64,000 nucleotides of DNA from Streptomyces sp. NRRL S-87 (GCF_000719335.1 NZ_JOGB01000003.1:186001-250000), one strand, 5' to 3'; counted from the stretch's first letter, positions 26,028 to 35,747 are shown. Translations and numbers: made by a program. The notes: generated by a model from the sequence alone, not told the origin.

Positions 26028-27491
26028 TCAGCCCTTCAGGCGGGCCATCCACGCCTCGACCTCGTCGGACCGGCGCGGCAGGCCGGCCGACAGGTTCCGG
26101 TTGCCGTCCTCGGTGACGAGGATGTCGTCCTCGATCCGGACGCCGATGCCGCGGTACTCCTCCGGCACGGTCAGGTCGTCGGCCTGGAAGTACAGGCCCG
26201 GCTCCACGGTCAGGCACATGCCCGGCTCCAGCGTGCCGTCGACGTAGGCCTCGGTGCGGGCGGCGGCGCAGTCGTGCACGTCCATGCCGAGCATGTGGCC
26301 GGTGCCGTGCAGGGTCCAGCGGCGCTGCAGGCCCAGCTCCAGGACGCGCTCGACCGGGCCCTCCAGCAGGCCCCACTCGACGAGCTTCTCGGCCAGCACG
26401 TGCTGCGAGGCGTCGTGGAAGTCGCGGAACTTGGCGCCCGGCTTCACGGCCGCGATGCCGGCCTCCTGGGACTCGTACACGGCGTCGTAGATCTTGCGCT
26501 GGATGTCGGTGTACGTGCCGTTGATCGGCAGCGTGCGGGTGACGTCCGCGGTGTAGAGCGAGTGCGTCTCGACACCGGCGTCGAGCAGCAGCAGGTCGCC
26601 GGAGCGGACCGCGCCGTCGTTGCGGACCCAGTGCAGGGTGCAGGCGTGGGCGCCGGCCGCGCAGATGGAGCCGTAGCCGACGTCGTTGCCCTCGACGCGG
26701 GCGCGCAGGAAGAAGGTGCCCTCGATGTAGCGCTCGCTGGTGGCCTCGGCCTTGTCGAGGACCTTCACCACGTCCTCGAAGCCGCGGACGGTGGAGTCGA
26801 CGGCCTTCTGCAGCTCGCCGATCTCGAACGCGTCCTTCACGGCACGCGCCTCGGACAGGTAGACCCGCAGCTCCTCGTCGCGCTCGGCGGTGACCTTGTC
26901 GGTCAGCGCCTCCTCGATCACGGAGTCGTGGCCGCGGACGGTGCGCACCGGGCCGGTGGCTTCCTTCAGGACGTCGGCGACGGTGCGCACGTCCTTCACC
27001 GGGATGCCGAGCAGCTGCTCGGCCTCGGTGAGGGAGTGGCGCCGGCCGACCCACAGCTCGCCCTGGCCGGAGAGCCAGAACTCGCCGTTCTCGCGGTCGG
27101 AGCGGGGCAGCAGGTACAGCGTGGCGGTGTGGCCCGCCTCGCCGGCGGGCTCCATGACCAGGACGCCGTTCTCGGTCTGGTCGCCGGTGAGGTACGCGTA
27201 CTCGGTCGCCGCGCGGAAGGGGTACTCGGTGTCGTTCGACCGGGTCTTGAGGCGGCCGGCGGCGATCACCAGGCGGTCGCCCGGGAAGCGCCGGGAGAGG
27301 GCCTCGCGGCGCGCGGCGGTGTGCCCGGCCTGCGCGATCGGCTCCAGTCCGTGCAGCTCGGTGTCCGCCCAGCCGGTGCGCATGTTCTCGGCGAGCTCGT
27401 CGGAGACGCCCGGGTACAGACCGTTCTTCCGCTGCTTGATCTTCTTCGGCTGCTCTTCTTCCGGGGTCTCCGGGGTGAGCTCGTCAGCCAC
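26028..27491 (-). CDS. pepP: Xaa-Pro aminopeptidase (aminopeptidase P family)
   Basis: 487 residues, full length for AMP-P. After a charged N-terminus with EEQPKKIKQRKNG, the creatinase domain (about 40-200) precedes the M24 catalytic domain. Metal ligands are visible in LLLDAGVETHSLYTADVTRT, GTGHMLGMDVHD, TVEPGLYF and GVRIEDDILVT. It removes N-terminal residues preceding proline in the cytosol. The GTG start at 27491 has GAGGAGA upstream. Confidence 0.94.
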   Translation of the reverse strand: MADELTPETPEEEQPKKIKQRKNGLYPGVSDELAENMRTGWADTELHGLEPIAQAGHTAARREALSRRFPGDRLVIAAGRLKTRSNDTEYPFRAATEYAYLTGDQTENGVLVMEPAGEAGHTATLYLLPRSDRENGEFWLSGQGELWVGRRHSLTEAEQLLGIPVKDVRTVADVLKEATGPVRTVRGHDSVIEEALTDKVTAERDEELRVYLSEARAVKDAFEIGELQKAVDSTVRGFEDVVKVLDKAEATSERYIEGTFFLRARVEGNDVGYGSICAAGAHACTLHWVRNDGAVRSGDLLLLDAGVETHSLYTADVTRTLPINGTYTDIQRKIYDAVYESQEAGIAAVKPGAKFRDFHDASQHVLAEKLVEWGLLEGPVERVLELGLQRRWTLHGTGHMLGMDVHDCAAARTEAYVDGTLEPGMCLTVEPGLYFQADDLTVPEEYRGIGVRIEDDILVTEDGNRNLSAGLPRRSDEVEAWMARLKG

Positions 27492-27602
27492 GTCTTCTCC
27501 TCAGCTGCTACGACACGGACCGGGTGCGGACCTCGTCCATCGTATGTGCGAAGGGAAGACGACCGGCAAGGCTGTGACAAATCAGTCAAAACGGACGACT
27601 GT

Positions 27603-27632
27603 CGCCTCCGGGGCGCGAGGACCCCGGAGGCG
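27603..27632 (-). terminator. terminator after the SpoIIE-type phosphatase
   Basis: Perfect 11-base stem (27603-27613 with 27622-27632) with an 8-base loop, just beyond the phosphatase stop and before pepP. A second bulged stem follows at 27636-27669. Confidence 0.7.
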
Positions 27633-27717
27633 GGTCCGACCCCGCGCCCCGGGGTGGCGCGGGGGTCGGGTGCGGCACGGGTGCGGACACCGGTGCCGGT
27701 TGCGGGGGCGGCGGGCC

Positions 27718-29133
27718 TCAGTCGAAGCAGGCGGCGAGCAGCACGATGTCCTCGGCCGAGTCCGCCTCGTCCGCACCGTCCGGCAGCACGGTCCGCAGCA
27801 CGTGGTCGCAGATGCCGGCCGGGTCGTCCCGGACGGCCCGCGGCACGCTCGCGGCCGCCGCGTGCAGCCGGGCGAAGGCACGGTCCATGGAGTCGCTGGT
27901 GCGCTGCAGGAGTCCGTCGGTGTAGAGAAGCACCGTTTCTCCGGGTCCCGGCTCCACCTCGATGCTGGGCGCCTCCCAGCACGAGAGCATCCCCAGCGGC
28001 GCGGACAGGGAGGTCTCGATGAACTCGGTCCGGCGGTCCCCGATCAGCAGGGGCGGTGTGTGCCCGGCCCCGGCCAGCACGATCTTGCGGCGGGCGGGCT
28101 CGCAGTAGGCGAAGAGCGCGGTGGCCGAGCGGGCCGGCTCGGTCAGCCGCAGCAGCAGCTCCAGGTCGGACAGGACGGCGACCGGGTCCTCGCCCTCCAT
28201 CACCGCGTACGCGCGCAGCGAGGCCCGCAGCCGGCCCATCGCCGCGACCGCGCTCGGCCCGGAGCCGGTGACCGAGCCGACGGCCAGGCCCAGTGCGCCC
28301 TCGGGCAGCGGCAGCGCGTCGTACCAGTCGCCGCCGCCGCGCGGTCCGGTGCGGTGCCGGGCGGCCAGTCGCACGCCGGAGACCCTGGGCAGCCGGCTGG
28401 GCAGCAGCTCCTCCGCGATGGTGCGCAGGCGGGTCCGGGAGCGCTCCACCTCCAGCAGCCGGGCCGTGTGCTCGGCGGCGTACCGGACGTAGAGGCCGAC
28501 GAGGTGGCGCTGGCGCTCGACGGGTTCGGCGTGCTCGTCGTAGAGCCAGACGACGGCGCCGAGGCGGCCCGCGGTCTCGGTGGCGAGCGGGAGGGCGTAG
28601 CTGGCGGCGTAGCCCAGCCGGGCGGCGACCTCTCGGTGCCGGGGGTCGACGGGCGGGGCGTACCCGCCCTGTCCCGCGCTCGGTTCGGTGTCGGGGAGCT
28701 GCTCGGCGCCGCCGTGGGCGTCGGGCAGTCCGTCGAGGATGCGCCCGTACGAGGTGGCGCTGCGCGGCACCGTCTCGATGTGTCCGAGGTCGGCGTGGCC
28801 CAGGCCCAGGCCGATGGTGGTGGTGGGGCCCTGCCCGTCGGCGGGTTCGAGGACGACGAGGCCGCGGCGGGCGCCGACCAGGGCGGCGCCGGCGCGCAGC
28901 AGCTCCTGGAGGGCGGCGTCGAGGTCACCGGTGCGCGTGAGGCGTTCGGTGAGCTCGTGCAGCGTGGTGAGGTCCGAGACCCAGCCGGCCAGGCGGTCCT
29001 GGATCACCGTGCCGGGGGCGGCCGCCAGGGGTGCGGCGGGGGCGGGTCGGGCGGACGCGGGCGCGACAGTGTGCGGGGCGGCCGGAACGGCAGGATCGAT
29101 TCCAGCCACTTTCGGTGGATGCGGGGCGCTCAT
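27718..29133 (-). CDS. GAF-SpoIIE (PP2C) protein phosphatase
   Basis: 471 residues. An Ala/Pro-rich N-terminus (1-45) precedes a GAF domain (about 55-235) and a SpoIIE/PP2C phosphatase domain (about 250-470). The latter has GGGDWYDALPL, FAYCEPARRKIVLAGAGHTPPLL and VLLYTDGLLQR, the usual metal-site Asp and Gly positions. Such enzymes dephosphorylate STAS anti-anti-sigma proteins. Two RsbW-like ATPases are encoded within 5 kb, but no STAS partner is visible. Confidence 0.9.
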   Translation of the reverse strand: MSAPHPPKVAGIDPAVPAAPHTVAPASARPAPAAPLAAAPGTVIQDRLAGWVSDLTTLHELTERLTRTGDLDAALQELLRAGAALVGARRGLVVLEPADGQGPTTTIGLGLGHADLGHIETVPRSATSYGRILDGLPDAHGGAEQLPDTEPSAGQGGYAPPVDPRHREVAARLGYAASYALPLATETAGRLGAVVWLYDEHAEPVERQRHLVGLYVRYAAEHTARLLEVERSRTRLRTIAEELLPSRLPRVSGVRLAARHRTGPRGGGDWYDALPLPEGALGLAVGSVTGSGPSAVAAMGRLRASLRAYAVMEGEDPVAVLSDLELLLRLTEPARSATALFAYCEPARRKIVLAGAGHTPPLLIGDRRTEFIETSLSAPLGMLSCWEAPSIEVEPGPGETVLLYTDGLLQRTSDSMDRAFARLHAAAASVPRAVRDDPAGICDHVLRTVLPDGADEADSAEDIVLLAACFD

Positions 29134-29624
29134 GGCAGCCGCCTTTCCACCTGGTGCGATTCGCCATAAAACATCGCGACCCCCAGATCAATCTGCGCCG
29201 CCATCAATGGGTCCACATCTACACGCAGATGTGGACGGATGTCCAGCATTGCCCAGGTGGGAATCCTGGTGTCCGAGGGGCGACAACTCGCTGTCGGGTC
29301 AAGGCTTGAACTTGGCCGAAAAATACCCGGAGGGGACGTCTTTTGCGGTCGACTGAACTGGGTCAGCAGAGCGTCATATCGTGCGTGACGGGTACGTAAA
29401 CGGTGATGGCCCAGGGCAGTTGACGAGTCCCTGGAACCAGACGGCGCGAGTCGCGCGTCGGCCACACCGGGCGTTGTACGGACCCCGTAAGCCAGCAGGA
29501 AAACTGCACGAACCGCGTAATCCTCATCAAGTGGACAAGTGACGCGAAACGTGTACGTGTGGTGAAACACCGGATACATGGTGTGATGTGGCCCTCGGCG
29601 TTCAACGGAAAGGAACGAGCGCTC
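29134..29624. other. 491-base divergent intergenic region
   Basis: No gene is seen between the phosphatase and the primase-like gene. It is noticeably less GC-rich than its flanks. It contains a perfect 10-base stem with 6-base loop (29211-29220 with 29227-29236, GTCCACATCT/AGATGTGGAC). The two promoters must lie here. Confidence 0.6.
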
Positions 29625-30311
29625 ATGCGCGAGATCCTCGGAAGGCGTCTCCAGCGACTCCGGCTCGTTCGGCGCGGCGGACCGTCCGCCCTCCTCGACG
29701 CGGCGCTCACCTGCGCCACCGCGTGGCAGTGGCCCGTGCTGCCGGGCGTGGGCCTGGCCCCCGGCGGCCCGGCCGCCCGCGGCGTGCGGTGCGCCTGCCC
29801 CGACCCCGACTGCGTGGTGCCCGGCGCCCACCCCCTCGACCCCGGCCTGCTCGCGGCGAGCACCGACGCGCGGATGGTGCGCTGGTGGTGGACCAATCGC
29901 CCGGCCGCTCCGCTGCTCCTCGCGACCGGCGGTCGCGCGCCGTGCGCGGTCAGCCTGCCGCTGGGCGCCGGCGCGGGGGCGCTGACCCGGCTCGACCGCA
30001 TGGGCATGCGCCTGGGCCCGGTGGTCGCCACCCCCACCCGGATGGCGCTGCTCGTCGCCCCGTACTCGATGGAACGGCTCGGCGAACTGCTCTTCGTCAA
30101 GGACCGGGTCCCGAGCTCGCTGCGCTTCCACGGCGAGGGCGGCTACCTGCCGCTGCCGCCGACCGCGGCCGGGAACGGGCCGGTGCGGTGGGAGCGGGCG
30201 CCGCTGGCCGGATCGGCGCGGCCCTGGCTGCCGGACGTCGAGGCGGTGGTCGACGCGCTGGTGGAGGCCAGTACCTCGGCTCCCGGCGGCGGCAGCCGGC
30301 TGGCGTACTGA
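29625..30311 (+). CDS. Primase/polymerase-like (bifunctional prim-pol N-terminal) domain protein
   Basis: 228 residues from ATG at 29625, chosen because AAAGGAA precedes it and MREILGRR is a typical start for the Streptomyces family. The cysteine-containing CACPDPDCVVPGAHP and the MVRWWWTNRP segment match the prim-pol N-terminal domain of actinobacterial proteins. The acidic metal triad of active prim-pols is not evident and no helicase domain follows, so catalysis is doubtful. It may be a regulatory relative. Confidence 0.8.
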   Translation: MREILGRRLQRLRLVRRGGPSALLDAALTCATAWQWPVLPGVGLAPGGPAARGVRCACPDPDCVVPGAHPLDPGLLAASTDARMVRWWWTNRPAAPLLLATGGRAPCAVSLPLGAGAGALTRLDRMGMRLGPVVATPTRMALLVAPYSMERLGELLFVKDRVPSSLRFHGEGGYLPLPPTAAGNGPVRWERAPLAGSARPWLPDVEAVVDALVEASTSAPGGGSRLAY

Positions 30312-30323
30312 CACGACCCGGAG

Positions 30324-30349
30324 CCGCTCACTCGAACGGGTGTGAGCGG
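30324..30349 (+). terminator. hairpin after the primase-like gene
   Basis: Eight-base stem CCGCTCAC/GTGAGCGG with a 10-base loop, 12 bases after the stop. Confidence 0.5.
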
Positions 30350-30405
30350 GGGCCAGTTCCCGGGGAATCGGGCGCGCGGCCGTCCGGCGGCGCGCCCCGC
30401 GTCGC

Positions 30406-30411
30406 TATGTT
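30406..30411 (+). promoter_or_regulatory. -10 element (TATGTT) for the secreted protein gene
   Basis: A TANNNT hexamer exactly 6 bases before the ATG at 30418, without a Shine-Dalgarno. Confidence 0.5.
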
Positions 30412-30417
30412 CGCCGG

Positions 30418-31077
30418 ATGAACCTCCGCCTGGTCGGCATCAGCGCCGGCGTGCTGGTCGCCCTGGCCCTCCCGCTCGCCGCGGCGACGGCCGGTCCGCT
30501 GTCGGACGGCAGCGGCGGCGGACTGCTCACCTCGCTCGGGCTGCGGGGCTCCGCCGGAGGCGGGGGCGGGGACGTGGAGCGGGCCGCGGGCTCCGGGCAC
30601 CCCGGGGGCCCGGGCGGGTCCGCACGCGACGCGGACGGCCGCGTACCCCGGCACCCGGGCGGTGCCCCCGCCGGTCGCGGCGACGGTGGCGCACGTGGGG
30701 CGGCGGAGTCCGGACCGGACGGGGCGCCCGTGGCGCGGACCCGGTGCGGTCCCGAACTGTCCTCCCCCGAGGGGGTGGAGGGCCAGACGTGCGTCCTGAC
30801 CGACGCCGGAGACACGTGGGGGCGAACGTACTACCGCAACGCCACCGGACGTCCGCTGGACGCGGTGCTCACGCTCATGGCCCCCGGCGGGCGGACCGTG
30901 CAGATCCGCTGCGCGGTCGCGGCGGGGGACGAACCTGGGATCTGCGAGACCCCGCGGGAGCCCTCCGCGGGCGGGCCGGACGACTACTCGGCCGTAGCGG
31001 AATTCTCAGTACCGGAGGAGGATGGTCCGCTTCTCCTGCGGGCCGGAAGCAACTCCGGAGCAGCGCCGGAGGGTTAA
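30418..31077 (+). CDS. Hypothetical secreted protein
   Basis: 219 residues. A signal peptide (about 1-26, LVGISAGVLVALALPLAAATAG) is followed by about 75 residues of Gly/Arg/Ala/Pro low complexity. A conserved-looking folded C-terminal part (about 105-205) has three cysteines (RTRCGPEL, GQTCVLTD, IRCAVA) plus a fourth in GICETP, probably two disulfides. No family was recognised. It is likely leaderless and ends at a hairpin. Confidence 0.78.
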   Translation: MNLRLVGISAGVLVALALPLAAATAGPLSDGSGGGLLTSLGLRGSAGGGGGDVERAAGSGHPGGPGGSARDADGRVPRHPGGAPAGRGDGGARGAAESGPDGAPVARTRCGPELSSPEGVEGQTCVLTDAGDTWGRTYYRNATGRPLDAVLTLMAPGGRTVQIRCAVAAGDEPGICETPREPSAGGPDDYSAVAEFSVPEEDGPLLLRAGSNSGAAPEG

Positions 31078-31084
31078 ATGAAAG

Positions 31085-31124
31085 GCCCGGTCGCTGGCGA
31101 CGGGGGATGCACCAGCGACCGGGC
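31085..31124. terminator. terminator between convergent genes
   Basis: 13-base perfect stem (31085-31097 with 31112-31124) with a 14-base loop, 8 bases after the secreted-protein stop. Confidence 0.65.
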
Positions 31125-31278
31125 TACAAGAACGGTAACAAGAGATCGCTCGTTCGCAAATTCGATCTCGGATATTCGGACAGTCGATTTGCCTCCGATT
31201 AGCGGGAGTTGTGACCCGAGTCACCAGACCGGGCGGTCGGGAACACCACCCCCGCCGACGACCTCCGCGCCGTCCGGG

Positions 31279-32268
31279 TCAGCTCAGGGTGACCTGCCGG
31301 TTCGTCAGGCCGCCGCGCGCCCGGCGCTCTTCGGCCGTGAGCGGCTCGTCCGAGGCCAGGGCCTGCGCGAGCCGCTCCGCGAACTGCGCCGCGGGCTTCT
31401 CGACGTCGGCCGCGGTGGTCCCGGTGGGCAGGTCCCAGACCGGCACCATGAGGCCGTGGGCACGGAAGGAGCCGACCAGGCGGGTGCCTTCGCCGAGCGA
31501 GGTCTCGCCGGCCGCGTGCAGCCTGGCCAAGGCGTCGAGGAGCTTCTCCTCGGCGTGCGGCATGACCCAGCGCAGGTGGTTCTTCTCGGGGGTCTCGCAC
31601 CAGTACGCGGCGTCGACGCCGGTGAGCTTCACGGTCGGGATGGCCGCCGCGTTGGCCCGCTCGAGGGAGGCGGCGATCTCCGGGGAGGCGGTCTGGGAGG
31701 CGTCGGATTCCGGAATCCAGAATTCGAATCCGGTATGCACAACCGGCTCGAAAACGCCGTCCTGGTCCAGGAGATCCTGAAGTCGGGGACCGTCCTGGGG
31801 GACGCGTCGGGGGGCGACCGGAGTTCCCGGTTCCGCCGCGATGGCGCGCTCCAGGGTGTCCGCGAGATCGCGGCCGAGGTCGCCCGAAGACGTGTCGTTC
31901 TGCAAACCGAGCAGCACCGAGCCGTCCTCGCGGCGCAGCGCCGGCCACGCCATCGGCAGGACGGTCGCGAGCGTCACGGCGGGTACGCCGTCGGGGAGTC
32001 CGCCCTTGAGGGGGAGCTCCACCGTGGCGGCCGGGACCAGTTCGCGCAGCGCGACCCAGTCGCACTCGCTGGGCAGGCCCTCGAACGGGCGACGGACCAG
32101 CTCGGTCACGGCGTGCGCGGCGGCACGGCCGTGACAGGCCTTGTAGCGGCGGCCGGAGCCGCAGGGGCACGGCTCGCGGGCGCCCACCACCGGGATCTCC
32201 CCATCCGTGAGCTGCGGCTTTCCGCCCTTGGGCTGGGACCCCCCGGTCTGGGGACGCTTCTTGGCCAT
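31279..32268 (-). CDS. DUF5926-family protein with SEC-C zinc motif
   Basis: 329 residues. A basic N-terminus leads to a SEC-C motif, [14 protein letters not shown] (about 34-47), a zinc-binding element also found at the SecA C-terminus. The remaining 280 residues match the uncharacterised actinobacterial DUF5926 pattern. Cytosolic. GGGAG precedes the ATG at 32268. Function unknown; the SEC-C motif hints at nucleic-acid or protein-translocation contacts. Confidence 0.85.
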   Translation of the reverse strand: MAKKRPQTGGSQPKGGKPQLTDGEIPVVGAREPCPCGSGRRYKACHGRAAAHAVTELVRRPFEGLPSECDWVALRELVPAATVELPLKGGLPDGVPAVTLATVLPMAWPALRREDGSVLLGLQNDTSSGDLGRDLADTLERAIAAEPGTPVAPRRVPQDGPRLQDLLDQDGVFEPVVHTGFEFWIPESDASQTASPEIAASLERANAAAIPTVKLTGVDAAYWCETPEKNHLRWVMPHAEEKLLDALARLHAAGETSLGEGTRLVGSFRAHGLMVPVWDLPTGTTAADVEKPAAQFAERLAQALASDEPLTAEERRARGGLTNRQVTLS

Positions 32269-32419
32269 CGTGGGTGTCTCCCGGTTGTGGCAGTCGTGCT
32301 GAGGCTCTGTCGGCGCGAGCCTAGCCGTTCGTACCGGGAACCCGGCGCGGGCGAGGACCGGAACGTGAAATTCGGCGTCCGGGTGTCGCCCGCCTCCGGC
32401 GGGGGCGCGTCACGGTCCG

Positions 32420-33001
32420 TCAGTGCCGGCGCGCGGGCGGCGCCTGCCATCGGTCCGGCGCCAGCGGGCACGACTCCAGTCCGTCGAAGGCGGTGATGGC
32501 CGTGACGGCCGTGACGAATCTGAGCGGGGGCGCGGTGACGCGCGTAGCGAGATCCTCGTGAGGATGCCCCGCGTCGATCGTCACCCACACCGTGACCTCG
32601 CCGGCCGCCCCGTCGCGCACGCCCCAGTCCTGGGCGAGCGCGCTGATGATGTTCAGTCCGCGGCCGCCGCGCGCGGTGACCGAGGGCGTCGAGGGGACCG
32701 GCCGGGTCGGCCCGCCCCCGTCCGTCACCTCGACGGTCAGACCGCCGAACGCGTCGACCCGCCAGGCCGCGCGCACGTCTCCGTCGCCCACGTCGTTCGA
32801 GCCCAGCGGCCTGCCGTGTCGGCAGGCGTTGCTGAGCAGCTCGGAAAGGATCAGAACCGCATCGTCGACGACCGGTTCCGACACCCCGCTCAGGCGCAGC
32901 TGCTCGCGCATCCGGTGTCTTGCCGTCCCCACGCCAGCCGGGCCATGGGGTACGGCCATGCTCGACGACGTGGGCACTTCCTGTGCCACCACCAACGCCA
33001 C
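32420..33001 (-). CDS. RsbW-type ATP-binding protein (anti-sigma kinase-like)
   Basis: 193 residues from GTG at 33001. An AAGGAGG exactly 8 bases upstream decides this start over a longer reading frame to 33088. N box LILSELLSNACRHG near 52, G1 box DGGGP near 92, and the GGRGLNII loop near 108 identify a HATPase_c_2 regulator. The C-terminal 60 residues are unusual (Thr/Ala-rich, then PLAPDRWQAPP) and common to Streptomyces paralogues. A role in sigma-factor partner switching is inferred from family only. Confidence 0.88.
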   Translation of the reverse strand: MALVVAQEVPTSSSMAVPHGPAGVGTARHRMREQLRLSGVSEPVVDDAVLILSELLSNACRHGRPLGSNDVGDGDVRAAWRVDAFGGLTVEVTDGGGPTRPVPSTPSVTARGGRGLNIISALAQDWGVRDGAAGEVTVWVTIDAGHPHEDLATRVTAPPLRFVTAVTAITAFDGLESCPLAPDRWQAPPARRH

Positions 33002-33009
33002 CCCCGCAA

Positions 33010-33016
33010 CCTCCTT
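33010..33016 (-). promoter_or_regulatory. Shine-Dalgarno AAGGAGG fixing the 33001 start
   Basis: Perfect complement to the 16S 3' end, 8 bases before GTG. Confidence 0.8.
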
Positions 33017-33162
33017 AGCCCCACGCCAAGGTCTGGATGCCCCAATGGCCTGGACCGGAAACCGGGCGCTCGGGACCCCCTGACGCATTCATGACCAGTG
33101 AATGCGGAGCGGATGCGCCGGAGCACACCCTGTCACGAAGGGGGAGGGGGCAACTGGTGTGA

Positions 33163-33993
33163 TTAGCGACCGAGTTGGGACAGAACCTGTCGAGGTCGGT
33201 TGGTAATGATGGCTTCCACGCCCAGATCCGCGCAGAGCTGAACATCTTCCGGCTCGTTCACGGTCCACACGTGGACCCGGTGTCCCTGGGCCTGGAGCTT
33301 CTTGACGAACCCGGGGTGGTTGCGGACGATCCGCATCCCCGGACCGGCGATCCGCACCCCGGCCGGCAGCCGCCCGTCGCGCATCCGCGGCGAGATGAAC
33401 TGCATCAGGTAGACGGTCGGGATCGTCGGCGCCGCCGCCCGCACCCGGTGCAGCGAGCGGGCCGAGAAGCTCATGATCCGCACCGGGGACGGGCCGTCGG
33501 CCGGCGGGGCGTCCAGCCCGAAGCGCTTGAGCAGCAGGAGCAGCCGCTCCTCCACCTGTCCGGCCCAGCGCGTGGGGTGCTTCGTCTCGATGGCCAGGTC
33601 GATCGGCCGCCCGGCGTCCGAGACCAGCTCCAGCAGCCGCTCCAGGGTGAGCACCGAGGTGCGCTCCGGGTCGGGCTCCCCCATGCCCTCGGCGTCCCAG
33701 TCGGGCGACTCCTCGCGGTCCTTCCACGATCCGAAGTCGAGCGCCGCCAGGTCGGCCAGCTCCAGCGCGGACACCGCGCCGCGCCCGTTCGACGTACGGT
33801 TGACCCGCCGGTCGTGCACCAGGACGAGGTGGCCGTCGGCGGTCAGCCGCACATCGCACTCCAGCGCGTCGGCGCCGTGCTCGATGGCCTTGCGGTAGGC
33901 GGCCAGGGTGTGCTCGGGGGCCTCCTCGGAAGCGCCGCGGTGGGCGACGACCTGGATGGGCCGGAGTGCGGTCTGCTGCGGTGCGTGGGTCAC
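33163..33993 (-). CDS. Glycerophosphodiester phosphodiesterase
   Basis: 276 residues from GTG at 33993. GDPD hallmarks are VVAHRGASEEAPEHTLAAYRKAIEHGADALECDVRLTADGHLVLVHD near the N-terminus and VHVWTVNEPEDV near the C-terminus. It is a TIM-barrel metal enzyme that cleaves deacylated phospholipids to glycerol-3-phosphate and an alcohol. No signal peptide is present, so it is cytosolic. The gene is divergent from the HtrA protease across about 275 bases. Confidence 0.93.
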   Translation of the reverse strand: MTHAPQQTALRPIQVVAHRGASEEAPEHTLAAYRKAIEHGADALECDVRLTADGHLVLVHDRRVNRTSNGRGAVSALELADLAALDFGSWKDREESPDWDAEGMGEPDPERTSVLTLERLLELVSDAGRPIDLAIETKHPTRWAGQVEERLLLLLKRFGLDAPPADGPSPVRIMSFSARSLHRVRAAAPTIPTVYLMQFISPRMRDGRLPAGVRIAGPGMRIVRNHPGFVKKLQAQGHRVHVWTVNEPEDVQLCADLGVEAIITNRPRQVLSQLGR

Positions 33994-34268
33994 GGCGTCA
34001 TGGTGCCACCAGGCAGGGGTGCGATGCCGCCCCGCCCATGGCCGGGAGGTGTCCGGGAGCCGTCGGCGAGGTGCCGGAGGACGGCTCGGGATGCGCCGGA
34101 AATGCCGGAGATAAAGGATGGCGGCGGGACGCACAGCTCCGGCTTACAGTGCTCTGACAGTGCCTGGGAAAAGCTGTTCCCCGGGATCGTGCGAGCCCGA
34201 TCGCCGCCGCGGCAGCCGCCGCGGCGCCCCGACCGTACCTGCCTGACCGTGTGTGACGAGGAGAGACA

Positions 34269-35747
34269 GTGAGCACCGAGAACGAGGGCACCGCGTCCCC
34301 GACGCCCCAGAATGCCCCGTCCGCGCCCCCCGCGCCGGTGGCCCCTCCCGCCTCCGGCCCCACTCCCGAGGCCCCCACCCAGCAGCTGCCGTCGACCCCC
34401 GAGCCCCCGACCCAGCAGCTGCCGCCGACCCCGGCCGGCCAGCCCGCGGTCGGTTCCGTGCCGCCCGCGCCGCCGGCCGGCCCGCAGCACGCCGCGCCCG
34501 GTTCCCCGTACGCCCACCACGGCGCGCAGGGCGCCGGCGAGTGGCCCCCCGCCCCGCCGGCCGTGCCCGGGTACGCGGGCGGCGGCGGCGACGTCTGGGG
34601 CGCGCCGCACGCGGCGCCGGCCCCCAAGGGCAAGGGCCGCGGCGGCCTGGTCGCCGCCGTCCTGGCCGCGGCCCTGATCGCCGGCGGCGTCGGCGGCACG
34701 CTCGGCTACCTGCTCGCCGGGGGCAGCGGCTCCGCCACCGGCTCGACCACCGTCAGCGCCGGCGAGGTGCCGCAGGCGCTCCGGCGCGCCCCGAACTCGG
34801 TCGCGGGCCTCGCGGCCCACGCCCTGCCGAGCGTCGTCACCATCGAGGCGCAGGGCGGCGACGGCGAGGGCGGCACCGGCACCGGCTTCGTCTACGACCA
34901 GCAGGGCCACATCCTGACCAACAACCACGTGGTCGCCTCCGCGGCCGAGGGCGGCAAGCTCTCGGCGACGTTCTCCAACGGCCGGAAGTACGAGGCCGAG
35001 GTCATCGGCCGGGCCCAGGGCTACGACGTGGCCGTCCTGAAGCTGAAGAACCCGCCGTCCGGGCTGGTCCCGCTGCCGCTGGGCGACTCGGACAAGGTGG
35101 CGGTCGGCGACCCCACCATCGCCATCGGCGCCCCGTTCGGCCTGTCCAACACCGTGACCACCGGCATCGTCAGCGCCAAGAACCGACCGGTGGCCTCCGG
35201 CGACGGCAGCGGCGGCAAGAACTCGTACATGAGCGCCCTGCAGACGGACGCCTCGATCAACCCCGGCAACTCCGGCGGCCCGCTGCTCGACGGCCGCGGC
35301 GCGGTCATCGGCATCAACTCCGCCATCCAGTCGGCGGGCAACGGCGGCCTCGGCGCGTCGCAGTCCGGCTCGATCGGCCTCGGCTTCGCCATCCCGATCA
35401 ACCAGGCGAAGAACGTCGCCGAGCAGCTGATCAGGACCGGCAAGCCGGTCTACCCGATCATCGGCGTCTCCGTGGACCTCCAGGCCCGCGGCGAGGGCGC
35501 GAAGATCTCGGCCCAGGGCGTGGGCGGCGGCGACCCGGTCACCCCGGGCGGCCCGGCGGCCAAGGCGGGTCTGAAGCCGGGCGACGTGATCACCCAGCTC
35601 GGTGGCAAGCCGATCGACAGCGGCCCGACCCTGATCAGCGAGATCTGGACCTACAAGCCCGGCGACACCGTCAAGGTCACCTACCTCCGCGACGGCAAGC
35701 CGCACACCGCGGACCTGACCCTCGGCTCGCACGAGGGCGACCGGTAG
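34269..35747 (+). CDS. HtrA/DegP-type membrane serine protease with PDZ domain
   Basis: 492 residues from GTG at 34269 (GAGGAGA upstream). A 120-residue Pro/Ala/Gln-rich cytoplasmic N-terminus precedes one membrane helix (LVAAVLAAALIAGGVGGTLGYLLAGG, about 128-155). The trypsin-like domain has the triad His in TNNHVVAS, Asp in YDVAVLKL and Ser in NPGNSGGPLL. One PDZ domain (about 395-485) ends the chain. It degrades or chaperones misfolded proteins outside the membrane. It is monocistronic with a strong terminator. Confidence 0.95.
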   Translation: MSTENEGTASPTPQNAPSAPPAPVAPPASGPTPEAPTQQLPSTPEPPTQQLPPTPAGQPAVGSVPPAPPAGPQHAAPGSPYAHHGAQGAGEWPPAPPAVPGYAGGGGDVWGAPHAAPAPKGKGRGGLVAAVLAAALIAGGVGGTLGYLLAGGSGSATGSTTVSAGEVPQALRRAPNSVAGLAAHALPSVVTIEAQGGDGEGGTGTGFVYDQQGHILTNNHVVASAAEGGKLSATFSNGRKYEAEVIGRAQGYDVAVLKLKNPPSGLVPLPLGDSDKVAVGDPTIAIGAPFGLSNTVTTGIVSAKNRPVASGDGSGGKNSYMSALQTDASINPGNSGGPLLDGRGAVIGINSAIQSAGNGGLGASQSGSIGLGFAIPINQAKNVAEQLIRTGKPVYPIIGVSVDLQARGEGAKISAQGVGGGDPVTPGGPAAKAGLKPGDVITQLGGKPIDSGPTLISEIWTYKPGDTVKVTYLRDGKPHTADLTLGSHEGDR

